A stretch of DNA of 64,000 nt. It comes from an uncultured Prevotellaceae bacterium (GTDB lineage Bacteria > Bacteroidota > Bacteroidia > Bacteroidales > Bacteroidaceae). Shown one piece after another: positions 25,282 through 34,469 of this stretch (its first letter is position 1; each line of letters starts with the position of its first letter). The translations under genes and the position numbers were made by a program. The notes beneath the pieces were generated by a model that was not told the DNA's origin, ran no database searches, and saw only the letters and a list, made by a program, of their open reading frames with translations. Location: contig CADCBZ010000001.1 in assembly GCA_902799765.1 (NCBI GenBank), positions 52,961-116,960 on the forward strand, in the 5' to 3' direction.

Positions 25282-27912
25282 CTATTTTCTTTTTTTTGTC
25301 AATAGCCATATCCTCTTTGAACTGAATTGACTTTTGAAATTAGTCGGTCCTGTTGATATAACGAAGTCACAGATCTCAATAGCAAGTTCTTTTTTATTAA
25401 TTCTAACAAGCACATCAATATAGTTGAAGAATGCTGTGATTAAACTTTGACGCGTGCCTGATGAAAATTCCGTCAATTTCTTTTGAGAGACATTAATATA
25501 TAAAGGATTACCAATATATGTGAGCAAACTCTGACACTTCTTTTTTTGTTCCACAAGTTCAGAACGGAACTCCGCAAATGAAATTTCGTTAAAGTTATGT
25601 TTATCTTTCAACTCACGCCATAGCTTCAAAATCATAATAGAACTATACATCAAAAGAGTACTAGCAACTTCTAAATCTTTTTCCTTGTGAAAATCCACTT
25701 TACCCTTATAATAATCACTCAATATAGTTATAGCTTTCTGCTTTTCGACCTCTGTACCATTAGCCCAATAAGAGGTCGCCCAGCGTAATGCGTATTTAGC
25801 ATAATAGATTCGCCCATATTTGCCATAATTAATACCGGTAAACAGATGACTGTATTTATCAAACACATCCAAAGCATCATTACGTTTTCCGCGGTCAGCC
25901 AGCAAGTAATTAGCAAGATTAAAAATAGCATTCATTTTAACCTCTATAGTACTTTTCGGTCTATTAAGTATTTGTTTATACGATTCAACCGTTTCTATCT
26001 CTGATTTTACCAATCTATTCGCATTAGCATTAATAAGGAGAGATTGTTCTATATCGGCATTCTTATCTTTATTGATCTGAACACGGCGACTATTGCAGTT
26101 TCCGACAAAACTTGCATCACGCTGAGCAAAATGCTTGTTCATCATATCTAAAATTTCCTGAGAATAGACTTCGAAATAACGATTTTCCTCATCAGTCACC
26201 TTCAAGATTTTCAGTTTTTTCAATTCCTCAACAGCAGAATTAAAACCATCATCATCGTTTTCCATATTGATTATGTATTGGGCTTTATCCAAGACATTAG
26301 TCAAGTCATCTTTTGTCACTAATAAGCCAATAGCCACAAACAAATCTTTTGCCTTAGGTGACAAATAATCATAGATTCGCCCATATAAAAAATCAACTGC
26401 ATTTTTACCAGACTTTATGTCATAGTCAAGAGATTTGTCAAGTCCTTTCTGACCTATAATGTGTCCCAACTGATATATAAAAAGAGGACGTCCGCTGGTA
26501 ATATCATGAATTCGCTTTTGAATAACAGTATCCTTCAACTTACTTTCATCCTCTATGTTCAGAGGAATTCCCTCGTTTTTTATAAGTCTTATAATAAAAT
26601 CTGTCGTTTGAGAGACATCTAATTCGTTTGTTTTAATCTCTTGTCCCAAAGACACATTTGCAGAACGTGTTGTCACAACAACCTTATGATGGTTAATATC
26701 TAGCCTGGTGATAAATTCCGATATTTTTAAGGCTTCCTCTTTTGCGAAAGTCTCAAAATCATCCAAAACGAGTAACATATATCCATCATACTTTAAAATA
26801 TTTTCTTCGCAAGCACTATTATCTTCAAATAATATTGTATTCAAATAACGAATAACATCTTCATATGTAGATATACTTGTCTCGATGTTTTCAATAATAC
26901 CATTGTAATAGTTGTAACGTCTATCCTTTGCTGAGACGAAAACAATATAATCGAACGTTTTGTATTCCTTATTAGAGAGTATTTCACAAACATTTTGTAT
27001 AGTTGCAGTCTTTCCTATACCACCATGACCCCATAAAGTAGCACAAACACTGGCCTTATTGCTCTTAAGGAACTTAAGAAGTTGGTTACGGACTTCAGCC
27101 ACGTCAATATAGGTTGTGTAGTTATTGTCATATATATTTCTAATTGTCCCATTTGCCGTTTTTAGTTTCAGACCATCATTTAAAACACAGAGATTAGAAA
27201 ATGGTTCCCAATTCATCTCTCTCACCCCCGTATTTACAAGTCTATTGTAGCGTAGTCGACCAGTTAATTTCTCCAAAGTTCTGCCATAAATAAAAATGCT
27301 GTCACCTACATCCTCAATATTTACAAATGGCGAGACAGGATAAAAATCATTATCTATGTTAATATACAATATACCCTCTTTCAATCTTGTAATAGACAAA
27401 GGACATGACCATGGTCGAATCTCACCATTTGGACCATAAAAAACGCCTTTATAAATATTTTTCTGCTTCGATTGTATATAGACAAAATTTCTAATCTTAC
27501 CAAAAAAAGATTCTCGGTCAGCAATAAGAGCATCGTACAATTCACAAAACATCTTTTCACATGATTCTCTAGAATCTTCATATACAAACCCATGCCCCAT
27601 AAGATTGTTACGAAGATCAGGATAGCGATCAATACTCTTAGCTACAGCCTTGTTTGAGAAAATTTCCTTCTTAATATCTAGAGAACGACAAACTTTAACC
27701 ACAGTACCAATAGTAGGACTCAGGATATCTGAAAAAATAGATAATTTTACGTCTTCTTCAAGCGAATCATAATTCTTATTCCAGAGATACCCAAGCATTA
27801 AATTCAACAAATATTCTATTCTGGAACGAACATGTACTCCTATCGCACTTTCATTACCTGACATCTGTAAAATATTAATACGCTGATTAATTTTGTAAAG
27901 GACATAATCCAT
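25282..27912 (-). CDS. HEPN-STAND NTPase (NB-ARC-type), defence-like
   Basis: 876 residues. Residues 1-140 are helical and contain DLRNNLMGHGF, an R-X5-H motif (Arg101, His107) of HEPN ribonuclease domains. A beta-rich linker region follows (about 150-250). The NTPase has a P-loop GHGGIGKT (about 295-302), Walker B GYMLLVLDDFE, a sensor KVVVTTRSANVSL and a GRPLFIYQLG block, the NB-ARC/STAND order. The C-terminal 300 residues are helical and TPR-like (ALDVFDKYSHLFTG). STAND proteins oligomerise on recognising a trigger through the C-terminal sensor, which would unleash the HEPN RNase. The gene is very AT-rich and stands alone, 156 bp from the next gene. The ligand is unknown. Confidence 0.8.
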   Translation of the reverse strand: MDYVLYKINQRINILQMSGNESAIGVHVRSRIEYLLNLMLGYLWNKNYDSLEEDVKLSIFSDILSPTIGTVVKVCRSLDIKKEIFSNKAVAKSIDRYPDLRNNLMGHGFVYEDSRESCEKMFCELYDALIADRESFFGKIRNFVYIQSKQKNIYKGVFYGPNGEIRPWSCPLSITRLKEGILYINIDNDFYPVSPFVNIEDVGDSIFIYGRTLEKLTGRLRYNRLVNTGVREMNWEPFSNLCVLNDGLKLKTANGTIRNIYDNNYTTYIDVAEVRNQLLKFLKSNKASVCATLWGHGGIGKTATIQNVCEILSNKEYKTFDYIVFVSAKDRRYNYYNGIIENIETSISTYEDVIRYLNTILFEDNSACEENILKYDGYMLLVLDDFETFAKEEALKISEFITRLDINHHKVVVTTRSANVSLGQEIKTNELDVSQTTDFIIRLIKNEGIPLNIEDESKLKDTVIQKRIHDITSGRPLFIYQLGHIIGQKGLDKSLDYDIKSGKNAVDFLYGRIYDYLSPKAKDLFVAIGLLVTKDDLTNVLDKAQYIINMENDDDGFNSAVEELKKLKILKVTDEENRYFEVYSQEILDMMNKHFAQRDASFVGNCNSRRVQINKDKNADIEQSLLINANANRLVKSEIETVESYKQILNRPKSTIEVKMNAIFNLANYLLADRGKRNDALDVFDKYSHLFTGINYGKYGRIYYAKYALRWATSYWANGTEVEKQKAITILSDYYKGKVDFHKEKDLEVASTLLMYSSIMILKLWRELKDKHNFNEISFAEFRSELVEQKKKCQSLLTYIGNPLYINVSQKKLTEFSSGTRQSLITAFFNYIDVLVRINKKELAIEICDFVISTGPTNFKSQFSSKRIWLLTKKRK

Positions 27913-28223
27913 AAATGTGAAATGTTAATATTGTTGCTATTTCTTCACGTTCCTTAGCATCTTAATTCGAATGAAGAGAGACTTCCATCCTCCTTTCTCA
28001 AGATACCATGTTTGACAACCTCCCATCGCACGGTTCTTCGCGCTTAACTCATTTGTTACTTATCTTCTTCATGCTCATCAAAGTCTCACATAATCTTATC
28101 AGTTTACTTAAAACGAGGCTAAAGACATCATTTTCCCACTTCATGTACACAAGATGTCAAAATTGACAGCTTACAGTTCCTATCAAGCTTACTAAAATAT
28201 GCCCCTAATAATTGGGTATACTA
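27913..28223. other. Intergenic region upstream of the HEPN-STAND gene
   Basis: 311 bp with no convincing reading frame. It must carry the promoter of the HEPN-STAND gene and any terminator of the upstream membrane gene. No clear TAnnTTTG box, hairpin or repeat was seen. Confidence 0.4.
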
Positions 28224-29168
28224 TTAACCACTCTTTTTATCATTATTCTGATTGATATTCATTGGCAGTACTCCCTTAAGAATTTCTATCATATCTGCCA
28301 TCTCATTCTTAATAAAACCATTTTCTATCTTAAGTTTTTCTAAATCAACAGTTGTTTGTCCTGCTTCCATCTTGAAATTGCGGTCAATTGATACAAGGTA
28401 ACTAAGAGTCTTTGATACATCTTCACAATTATCTTGAAGAACAGAAAAGAGCAAAGCTATCTTTCTCGATTCAATACTTGTCATTTCATCTTGATAATAC
28501 TTTATAGATAGCAATTCGGTCTTATATATTTGCAAAAAGAAGAATGCAAACAACTCGACAATTGATATTAGGCTTAGTCTGATTACCCAATGTATGATGA
28601 ATATTACAGGCTCAAGGTTTTCGCTATTATTTGGTGTACTTAATATAAAGCCTACCAGACCTGCAATTCCCAAGATAGCAACCAAACTACCAATAATCAA
28701 GTTAAGATTAGCCCTTCGTGAAAGACTATTTATCTCATTTTGGATTCTTCTTTCAGAACTTTCGAATACACGAAACACATCACCACGTTTAAGTGCGATA
28801 TGATCTGCATAGGTATATTCCTTCGTCTCTACCTCTTCATGGTTTTCCAATTTTTCTTTCAGCAGAACCTTATATATTTCTTGATATTCATCATCTACAC
28901 TATCATTTTCTTCAGGAACCTTTTTATTCTTAGGCTTCTCCATTGTAGTCTGTGACTTAACAGATTTCTCAAGAATTTTCTTAACATCTTTATTCAAGTA
29001 TCTAGAGGTAGAATTATACCAGGCAATTCCAACTAATAACAGAGATATCAACGTAACAGTAATTGCCAATGGATTTACCATTCTCATATAATAAACATTA
29101 ATAATAGCAATAACAGTTCCCAAAATTGCTACTACTATAATAAAGAATATTTCCCACCTGGAATTCAT
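28224..29168 (-). CDS. Four-helix membrane protein with cytoplasmic coiled-coil region
   Basis: 314 residues from the ATG at 29166-29168 (MNSRWEIFFIIVV); the longer frame starts with TTG. Two N-terminal helices (IFFIIVVAILGTVIAIINVY and PLAITVTLISLLLVGIAWYN) precede a charged cytoplasmic stretch (EENDSVDDEYQEIYKVLLKE). Two more helices follow (LNLIIGSLVAILGIAGLVGF; FIIHWVIRLSLISIVELFAF), then a coiled-coil tail. No enzyme motif is seen. The start overlaps the stop of the small gene by one base (TAATG), so the two are coupled. A membrane-effector or receptor role in the defence-like island is speculation. Confidence 0.55.
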   Translation of the reverse strand: MNSRWEIFFIIVVAILGTVIAIINVYYMRMVNPLAITVTLISLLLVGIAWYNSTSRYLNKDVKKILEKSVKSQTTMEKPKNKKVPEENDSVDDEYQEIYKVLLKEKLENHEEVETKEYTYADHIALKRGDVFRVFESSERRIQNEINSLSRRANLNLIIGSLVAILGIAGLVGFILSTPNNSENLEPVIFIIHWVIRLSLISIVELFAFFFLQIYKTELLSIKYYQDEMTSIESRKIALLFSVLQDNCEDVSKTLSYLVSIDRNFKMEAGQTTVDLEKLKIENGFIKNEMADMIEILKGVLPMNINQNNDKKSG

Positions 29169-29500
29169 TACAAAATATCGTATTTGGTTGCTTGAGTGGA
29201 AGTGTAAATCCAATCTGAATCTCTATCGAAATGATTAAGAAGCATCTCGACAAAACGTCCATGATACACTGCATATGTAAGTTTGGACATTGTTTCATTT
29301 TTGGGAGTGATAATACCAAATATCAGATAATTATCAGTATGAAATGGTCTTAGCCAGCCATTATGCTCCCACTGGTCTGGGGAATGATAAAAGTCCCCAT
29401 CCTCATCATATTTCCATGTAGCTATATGTCCATCATCAATAGTCTTCTTGATTTTGTTAAGAAGTTCTTTTGAATTAGTTGTCTTTATATATACTGCCAT
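29168..29500 (-). CDS. Small hypothetical protein coupled to a membrane protein
   Basis: 110 residues from the ATG at 29498-29500 (MAVYIKTTNSKELLNKIKKT); a longer frame to 29560 lacks family sense. It is rich in aromatic residues (ATWKYDEDGDFYHSPDQWEH) and looks like a compact alpha/beta protein. There is no signal peptide or membrane segment. It shares one base with the next gene start, so its product and the membrane protein are probably made in equal amounts. It lies about 205 bp after the response regulator gene. The family is not recognised. Confidence 0.55.
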   Translation of the reverse strand: MAVYIKTTNSKELLNKIKKTIDDGHIATWKYDEDGDFYHSPDQWEHNGWLRPFHTDNYLIFGIITPKNETMSKLTYAVYHGRFVEMLLNHFDRDSDWIYTSTQATKYDIL

Positions 29501-29705
29501 AAAATTTGTAATTTTCCTAAAATACGGATAGGCCACCTCTCTACTAGAATGTCCCACCACATGTAAGGCACTTGTTTGCCCTGCTCGGCATAGGTATGTT
29601 ATGCAGCCATTCTATGAACATATAACTTATCGCCATACCTCGTTTTCATCCCATGACTCCGAGCAAATCCATTTCAAATGATTTAGAAAGAATGATTCAT
29701 GGAGT

Positions 29706-30632
29706 TTATTTTACCAAAAACATCCGTAAACTTTTAAATAAGTCTCGGTATTTCCGAATATTTACTCTTATCGTCTTAAAGGTCTCGCTAGTAAACACTA
29801 CATCCCCTTTCAACGTTTTCAGAATTTCATTACCATCCTCATCTATAATACTCTTACAATGTGCCAGATTATTTCTTTGAAGAATAATTTCATTATTATA
29901 CAAGGTCGAGAATTTTCCATCATGGCCCAATGTATTCTCTGGATCTTCTTTCTTAAAAATTTGGTGAACTGCAAGCATCTTTTGATAAGAGTCAGTTACA
30001 ATATCCTTGACATCCATATCCCTCGCAACAAGCTCACAAAGCTTATCACAATTCTGACTACTTTTTAGCTGTTTTCGGGTTGTTTCCTCTCTCTTTTTTG
30101 TTACGTGATCGTGAAAGATTTTCATCCTGTCGACATCTATATAATAGGATTTGATGATTTCATCCATCTCCATATCCAACTCACTAACTTCTGCCATTAC
30201 CAAACCTCTCAAGTTATTCAAATCTTGAATCTTTTTAATGGTCGATTCAACGACTTTGGACACTTTGTCAATAAATTGGTCTTTGTCTCTATCTGAGAAA
30301 TACACACCCTCTAGGCCAAGCGCTGCAGCCTTCTCTTTGATGAATGCTGGACCTTTTGCAGAGTAGAAGACGACATCCGTCAATACATCAATTTCTCTTA
30401 TATACTGAATGATTTTGTCACCTGTCTTTCCGTCCTCGCCATCGCTCAGATTAAAATCCATTAGTATCAAGTCATAATCACTATATTTAATGGTATCATC
30501 ACTATGGTCAACCATTTTTCTTACATAGATCAGTCCATATTTCTCTTCTATAATCTGCTTAAGGGAATTTTCCACCGAAGCAGCCCACGTCTTTTCGTCT
30601 TCAACCCATAATACCTTATATGACAAATCCAT
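29706..30632 (-). CDS. Response regulator with a C-terminal HEPN-like domain
   Basis: 308 residues. Residues 1-125 are a receiver domain: acidic pocket Glu11/Asp12 (VLWVEDE), phospho-acceptor Asp59 (LILMDFNLSDG) and Ser91 (FYSAK). The usual KP loop after strand 5 reads FSDRDK, so the domain is atypical there. Residues 130-308 are all-helical and contain ILQRNNLAHCK, the R-X4-H motif (Arg253, His258) of HEPN nucleases. There is no DNA-binding output domain. It starts 1 bp after the stop of the GHKL protein, so kinase and regulator are coupled. The inferred role is a phosphorylation-controlled RNase; the HEPN assignment rests on the motif and helical pattern and could instead be a non-catalytic HEPN fold. 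Confidence 0.78.
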   Translation of the reverse strand: MDLSYKVLWVEDEKTWAASVENSLKQIIEEKYGLIYVRKMVDHSDDTIKYSDYDLILMDFNLSDGEDGKTGDKIIQYIREIDVLTDVVFYSAKGPAFIKEKAAALGLEGVYFSDRDKDQFIDKVSKVVESTIKKIQDLNNLRGLVMAEVSELDMEMDEIIKSYYIDVDRMKIFHDHVTKKREETTRKQLKSSQNCDKLCELVARDMDVKDIVTDSYQKMLAVHQIFKKEDPENTLGHDGKFSTLYNNEIILQRNNLAHCKSIIDEDGNEILKTLKGDVVFTSETFKTIRVNIRKYRDLFKSLRMFLVK

Positions 30633-30633
30633 A

Positions 30634-33156
30634 TCAAAAAATTATTTTAAGTTTAAAACCATCAGTGTATGTTTCATCTACGACCACATTCCCTTTCATT
30701 GTCTGTTTAACATACAACGAAACATTATAGAGGCCCAATCCAGAACCATTGGTTGTAGTAAATCCTTTCTCAAAGACATCCTGTGCATTGTTAATAGTAT
30801 GAGGCAGACCACGTCCGTCATCATATATCTCCAAAAGGAGTTTGTCTTCAAAAGCGCTGCAATCGATATGGAAATTCTTTGATTTTGCCTTTACCGAATT
30901 GGATACTAAATTATCAATCTCCAAACTCAATTCTAACGGTTTAAATTTCATTTCCCTTTTGCAGCCTCGCATATTACAGACAAAGTGAAGATCGTTATAA
31001 TATTCTGGCAAGACGGTCGTTATATACTGTTCAATATAACCAATAACGTCTGCTGTAATTAATTCTGCAGAACTATTGAAATTTGCTTTCGTCGCAAACT
31101 GAGCAATAGACAATATCTTTGCATTTGCTCCATTTATTAAACCAAGGTTGTTTTGTAGCAGATCAATATTCACTTTCCCTTTCTTAAGCATATCATTGAT
31201 ATCCCCCAAGAAGTTCTTGACAATCTGGGCCTGGATACGAATATCATGATGAAAGTTCAGTATCCTTTCCTTGTCCAAAGAACTTACCGACTGGAGAAAA
31301 AGATTTTGCTTTGTTTTCTGCTCAACTATTTTCTCTACTTTCTCACGTTTTTGTTGTTCTTCAGCCGCTTTTTTCTCAGCTTTTAATTTGGCATTTTCAG
31401 CAATGATGCGCTCATTTTCGGCTTTCAATCTTGCAATCTCAGCAGCCCGACGTTTCTCTTCTTCTTCTTTTGCTCGTTGTTCTGCCTTTTGTCTTTCTTC
31501 TTCTGCTAATGCAGCCCTTAGCTCTGCCTCGGCCGCTTTTCTTTCTGCTTCCTCCTTCTGGCGGTTGAGTTCTTCTATCTTCTGCCGAGCCTCTTCAATT
31601 TTTTGAAGCAAATCTGTGTCACCCGTATTCTGGGCAATCTGTTCCAAATCTGAAATAAACTGGGGCTTAATTACATTTGAACTGAACTGCTCTCCCAAAA
31701 GATTGGCTAATTTTGTATTGTAATATAGTATTTCAACATTATCATCAGAAGACAATGACTTAATCAACTTCACAAAGTCTATTTTACTTCCAAGACTTGA
31801 ATCTAACACATAGTCAGGTGATTCTGCATCCTTGTCTGCCGCTTGCAATTTCTTACGTTCTTCTTTTCCCTGTTCTTCAGATGCGTAATACTCGTTTTTT
31901 AGAAAAGCTGCGCCCCATAACACGCCTGCAACATAACGTTCCAACCTTCTGTGAGCTGTTTCAAATAGTTTCATGACTTGTCGGGCCATCGGTTTATCTA
32001 CTAGACCGCCATCGCGACTTGACACCTCTTTAAGTTCATCGACACGCTCTGTATGAATATCAACGCGACCGAGTAAATCTCTGCTGCCAAGATATCGATT
32101 ATAACCCTGCTGAGCACGGAAATCAAGCCCCCAGCTATCGTCTCCTGTCTCACCAAATGGGAGAATGCGGAATCCATTTCTAAACAAAAATACTGAGCCA
32201 TAATTCACCACCTCAACACCCATTATACGAGAGAAATTATATTTTGCAGCCCTGTTAAGGAATGAAAGAGACACCGTAGCATCTTCTAGCAATTTATAAT
32301 CTTTATTCTCTTCCCTAATACGATAAATATCTACACCTCTATCTGAGAGTGTGGTCGTGATATCATTATGGTCTACTCGGACATCTATCTGAGTTGTCTT
32401 AAGCTTAAGGATGTTAGCTATACTATTCTTTAGAATGCCATTAACAATGTCACGGTCATAACCTTTTCCTGCACCAATGAGTCTCTTGTCTTCTGCTTCT
32501 TCTCGATTACAATAAATTTCTATCGCAAAATCATTTGTCTCTGAAATAGGATTGATAAGTTTCTCTAGTGAACGTTTAAGTTCAAGGAGATGTTTCCTAG
32601 TCCAGGGAGTTTCCTCATCGTGTAGACTTGTAATCTCTATTATTGTACCATGATTCTTCTGTTGAGGGAACTGGATTAATTCGTTTACTACCTCATGTCC
32701 TACATTAATATTGGCAAATTCTATCCTTTGATCTTTCTCAAATTCCTTCCAATCGACATAGATACGTTCTGCTGCTTGACTATTTTCTGTATAGGTAGTC
32801 AAAGTCATATATCTTCCAAGCCTGTCACAAGAAAATCTTCCTATGCCCTTTGCTCCAGCATAATAACGTTTTATTTTGTCTCTATAAGAATGTTGTTTCT
32901 CGTCAACATCAGAAGCGTCTTTCTTCTCTGAGAAACCAAGAAATAGCCATTTATTCTTTATCTCGTCAAAGGACATTCCCTTACCATTATCAGCAATAAT
33001 GATTTTATCATCAGCAAAGGTAATATCCACCTTGCTCGCATAAGCATCATACGAGTTCTTTACAAGTTCAAATATGGCCACATTATCGCTCGTAATCAAG
33101 TCTTTACCAACAAGATCCTTGAGTGCTGAGCTTATCTTAAACTGTAACTGGTCCAT
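30634..33156 (-). CDS. Double GHKL protein: MORC/Hsp90-like ATPase plus histidine-kinase module
   Basis: 840 residues with two ATP sites. The N-terminal GHKL domain has FELVKNSYDA (Glu30, Asn34), ADNGKGM (56-61) and YAGAKGIGRFS (99-109), as in MORC/MutL/Hsp90-type ATPases; a second region to about 430 may be the S5-like transducer. A long charged coiled coil (about 505-625) follows. Then comes a DHp-like helix FHHDIRIQ with His636/637, and a second GHKL domain with an N box (LEIDNLVSNSVKAKS, about 746), YDDGRGLP (about 779) and GSGLGLYNV (about 804), the histidine-kinase form. It starts 2 bp after the methyltransferase stop. Inferred role: a cytoplasmic sensor kinase for the adjacent regulator, with no membrane segment, perhaps reading DNA state. 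Confidence 0.82.
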   Translation of the reverse strand: MDQLQFKISSALKDLVGKDLITSDNVAIFELVKNSYDAYASKVDITFADDKIIIADNGKGMSFDEIKNKWLFLGFSEKKDASDVDEKQHSYRDKIKRYYAGAKGIGRFSCDRLGRYMTLTTYTENSQAAERIYVDWKEFEKDQRIEFANINVGHEVVNELIQFPQQKNHGTIIEITSLHDEETPWTRKHLLELKRSLEKLINPISETNDFAIEIYCNREEAEDKRLIGAGKGYDRDIVNGILKNSIANILKLKTTQIDVRVDHNDITTTLSDRGVDIYRIREENKDYKLLEDATVSLSFLNRAAKYNFSRIMGVEVVNYGSVFLFRNGFRILPFGETGDDSWGLDFRAQQGYNRYLGSRDLLGRVDIHTERVDELKEVSSRDGGLVDKPMARQVMKLFETAHRRLERYVAGVLWGAAFLKNEYYASEEQGKEERKKLQAADKDAESPDYVLDSSLGSKIDFVKLIKSLSSDDNVEILYYNTKLANLLGEQFSSNVIKPQFISDLEQIAQNTGDTDLLQKIEEARQKIEELNRQKEEAERKAAEAELRAALAEEERQKAEQRAKEEEEKRRAAEIARLKAENERIIAENAKLKAEKKAAEEQQKREKVEKIVEQKTKQNLFLQSVSSLDKERILNFHHDIRIQAQIVKNFLGDINDMLKKGKVNIDLLQNNLGLINGANAKILSIAQFATKANFNSSAELITADVIGYIEQYITTVLPEYYNDLHFVCNMRGCKREMKFKPLELSLEIDNLVSNSVKAKSKNFHIDCSAFEDKLLLEIYDDGRGLPHTINNAQDVFEKGFTTTNGSGLGLYNVSLYVKQTMKGNVVVDETYTDGFKLKIIF

Positions 33157-33158
33157 AC

Positions 33159-34367
33159 CTATATCATCTCCTTAAGCACAATACCTGCCTGATGCGCAAA
33201 CAAAGGTGGAATGGCATTGCCAACTTGACTATAACGAGGTACTTCTTTCTTACGTTGATCACCGCCCGTAGTGTACTTGCTCTTAAACTCATACCAATCA
33301 GGAAATGACTGTAAACGGGCACATTCGCGCACTGTCATAATACGTGGTTCCTGATAATGCAGATAGTCGTCTGGCATATTAGTGATAGTGGGGGCTACAG
33401 CCTGTCCATCTAATATATAAATTCCACGTTGCCTAATGCCCCAAATTTCACGTTCCTTGCCATCAATGCGTTTTCCCTTAACAGGATATTCTGATAAAAG
33501 CTTCTTATAGCAAGCTAACTTATCTTCTCCATGGCGGGCAAAACTATGACTCTGTGGATTCTGTCCCTCAATACCCTGACGCATAAAATCTTGATAAGTC
33601 GAACTAGCCTCTCCATATATGCCAGAAAGGAAATTCTTTCGATCAGGAGTAGGAACTGTGCCATTTGCTCGCAACAAATCGGAGATTGCTTCAAAAATAG
33701 TTGTATCTTTCTTCAAACCACGATCAGACAAAAAGTCATCTCTGTTCTCCTGAAGCAGTTTAACAAAACCACTTGCTTTTTTCTTGAGGCTTTTCTGCAC
33801 GCCAACTAATATAAATCGCTTCCTGCGCTGAGGTACACCATACTCAGAGAAATCAATGACTTGTGGACTCACGTCATAGCCCATCTTCTCCAATTGATTG
33901 ACGACTACCGTTGAATATGGAACGGCTTCGGGATTCTTTTCCTTATTGAAAGCATAGGTAAAACCCTTAACATTCTCAAAAAGAATCAATTTAGGGCGTA
34001 CCATTTTGATAAAATCAATATAAGCAAACACCAACTGGTTTCTGACGTCATCCTTCACTCTCTTGCCAGCCATTGAGAAGCCCTGACAAGGGGGTCCTCC
34101 TGCTACGAGGTCTATAGAACCACGCAGATTTTTCAGCTGTGTCTTGTATTTCTTATTGACCTCCTGAATATCCAAAGGCTCCTTCGGTAACCATTTTGGC
34201 CAATCAAAATGATTCTTCTTATCTATCAAATTATATTTAAGCGTCTCAAAAGCGCAAGGATTCTTTTCAATTGCGAATACACCATGCCAGCCAGCCTGAT
34301 ATAGTCCAAGTGACAGACCTCCACAACCAGCAAACAAATCTATAACAGTATAGTTTTTCTTCGCCAT
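33159..34367 (-). CDS. DNA (cytosine-5)-methyltransferase
   Basis: 402 residues with all key motifs in order: I (VIDLFAGCGGLSLGLYQAG, AdoMet binding), IV (GGPPCQGFS, catalytic Cys94), VI (ILFENVKGF), VIII (VPQRRKRFILVG) and IX-X (YSQVGNAIPPLFAHQ). The variable region between VIII and IX sets the target site, which cannot be predicted. No restriction endonuclease gene is adjacent; the next genes are the double-GHKL kinase (2 bp away) and the HEPN response regulator. It therefore probably marks self DNA for that system, not for a classical restriction enzyme. The 5-methylcytosine family is certain; the partnership is inference. Confidence 0.93.
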   Translation of the reverse strand: MAKKNYTVIDLFAGCGGLSLGLYQAGWHGVFAIEKNPCAFETLKYNLIDKKNHFDWPKWLPKEPLDIQEVNKKYKTQLKNLRGSIDLVAGGPPCQGFSMAGKRVKDDVRNQLVFAYIDFIKMVRPKLILFENVKGFTYAFNKEKNPEAVPYSTVVVNQLEKMGYDVSPQVIDFSEYGVPQRRKRFILVGVQKSLKKKASGFVKLLQENRDDFLSDRGLKKDTTIFEAISDLLRANGTVPTPDRKNFLSGIYGEASSTYQDFMRQGIEGQNPQSHSFARHGEDKLACYKKLLSEYPVKGKRIDGKEREIWGIRQRGIYILDGQAVAPTITNMPDDYLHYQEPRIMTVRECARLQSFPDWYEFKSKYTTGGDQRKKEVPRYSQVGNAIPPLFAHQAGIVLKEMI

Positions 34368-34469
34368 GATGTACCACTTTCAGTTAACAAATAACATTCA
34401 TCGTTCCTTCATTCACTTTCTCCCGACTTCCAGCTTATGTGCTTTGAGCATATTGGAACCATAATTACC

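Noticed and set aside
33159-34367. Classical type II restriction-modification system
   Set aside because: The methylase is complete but no endonuclease-like gene is adjacent; the following genes are a kinase and a receiver protein.
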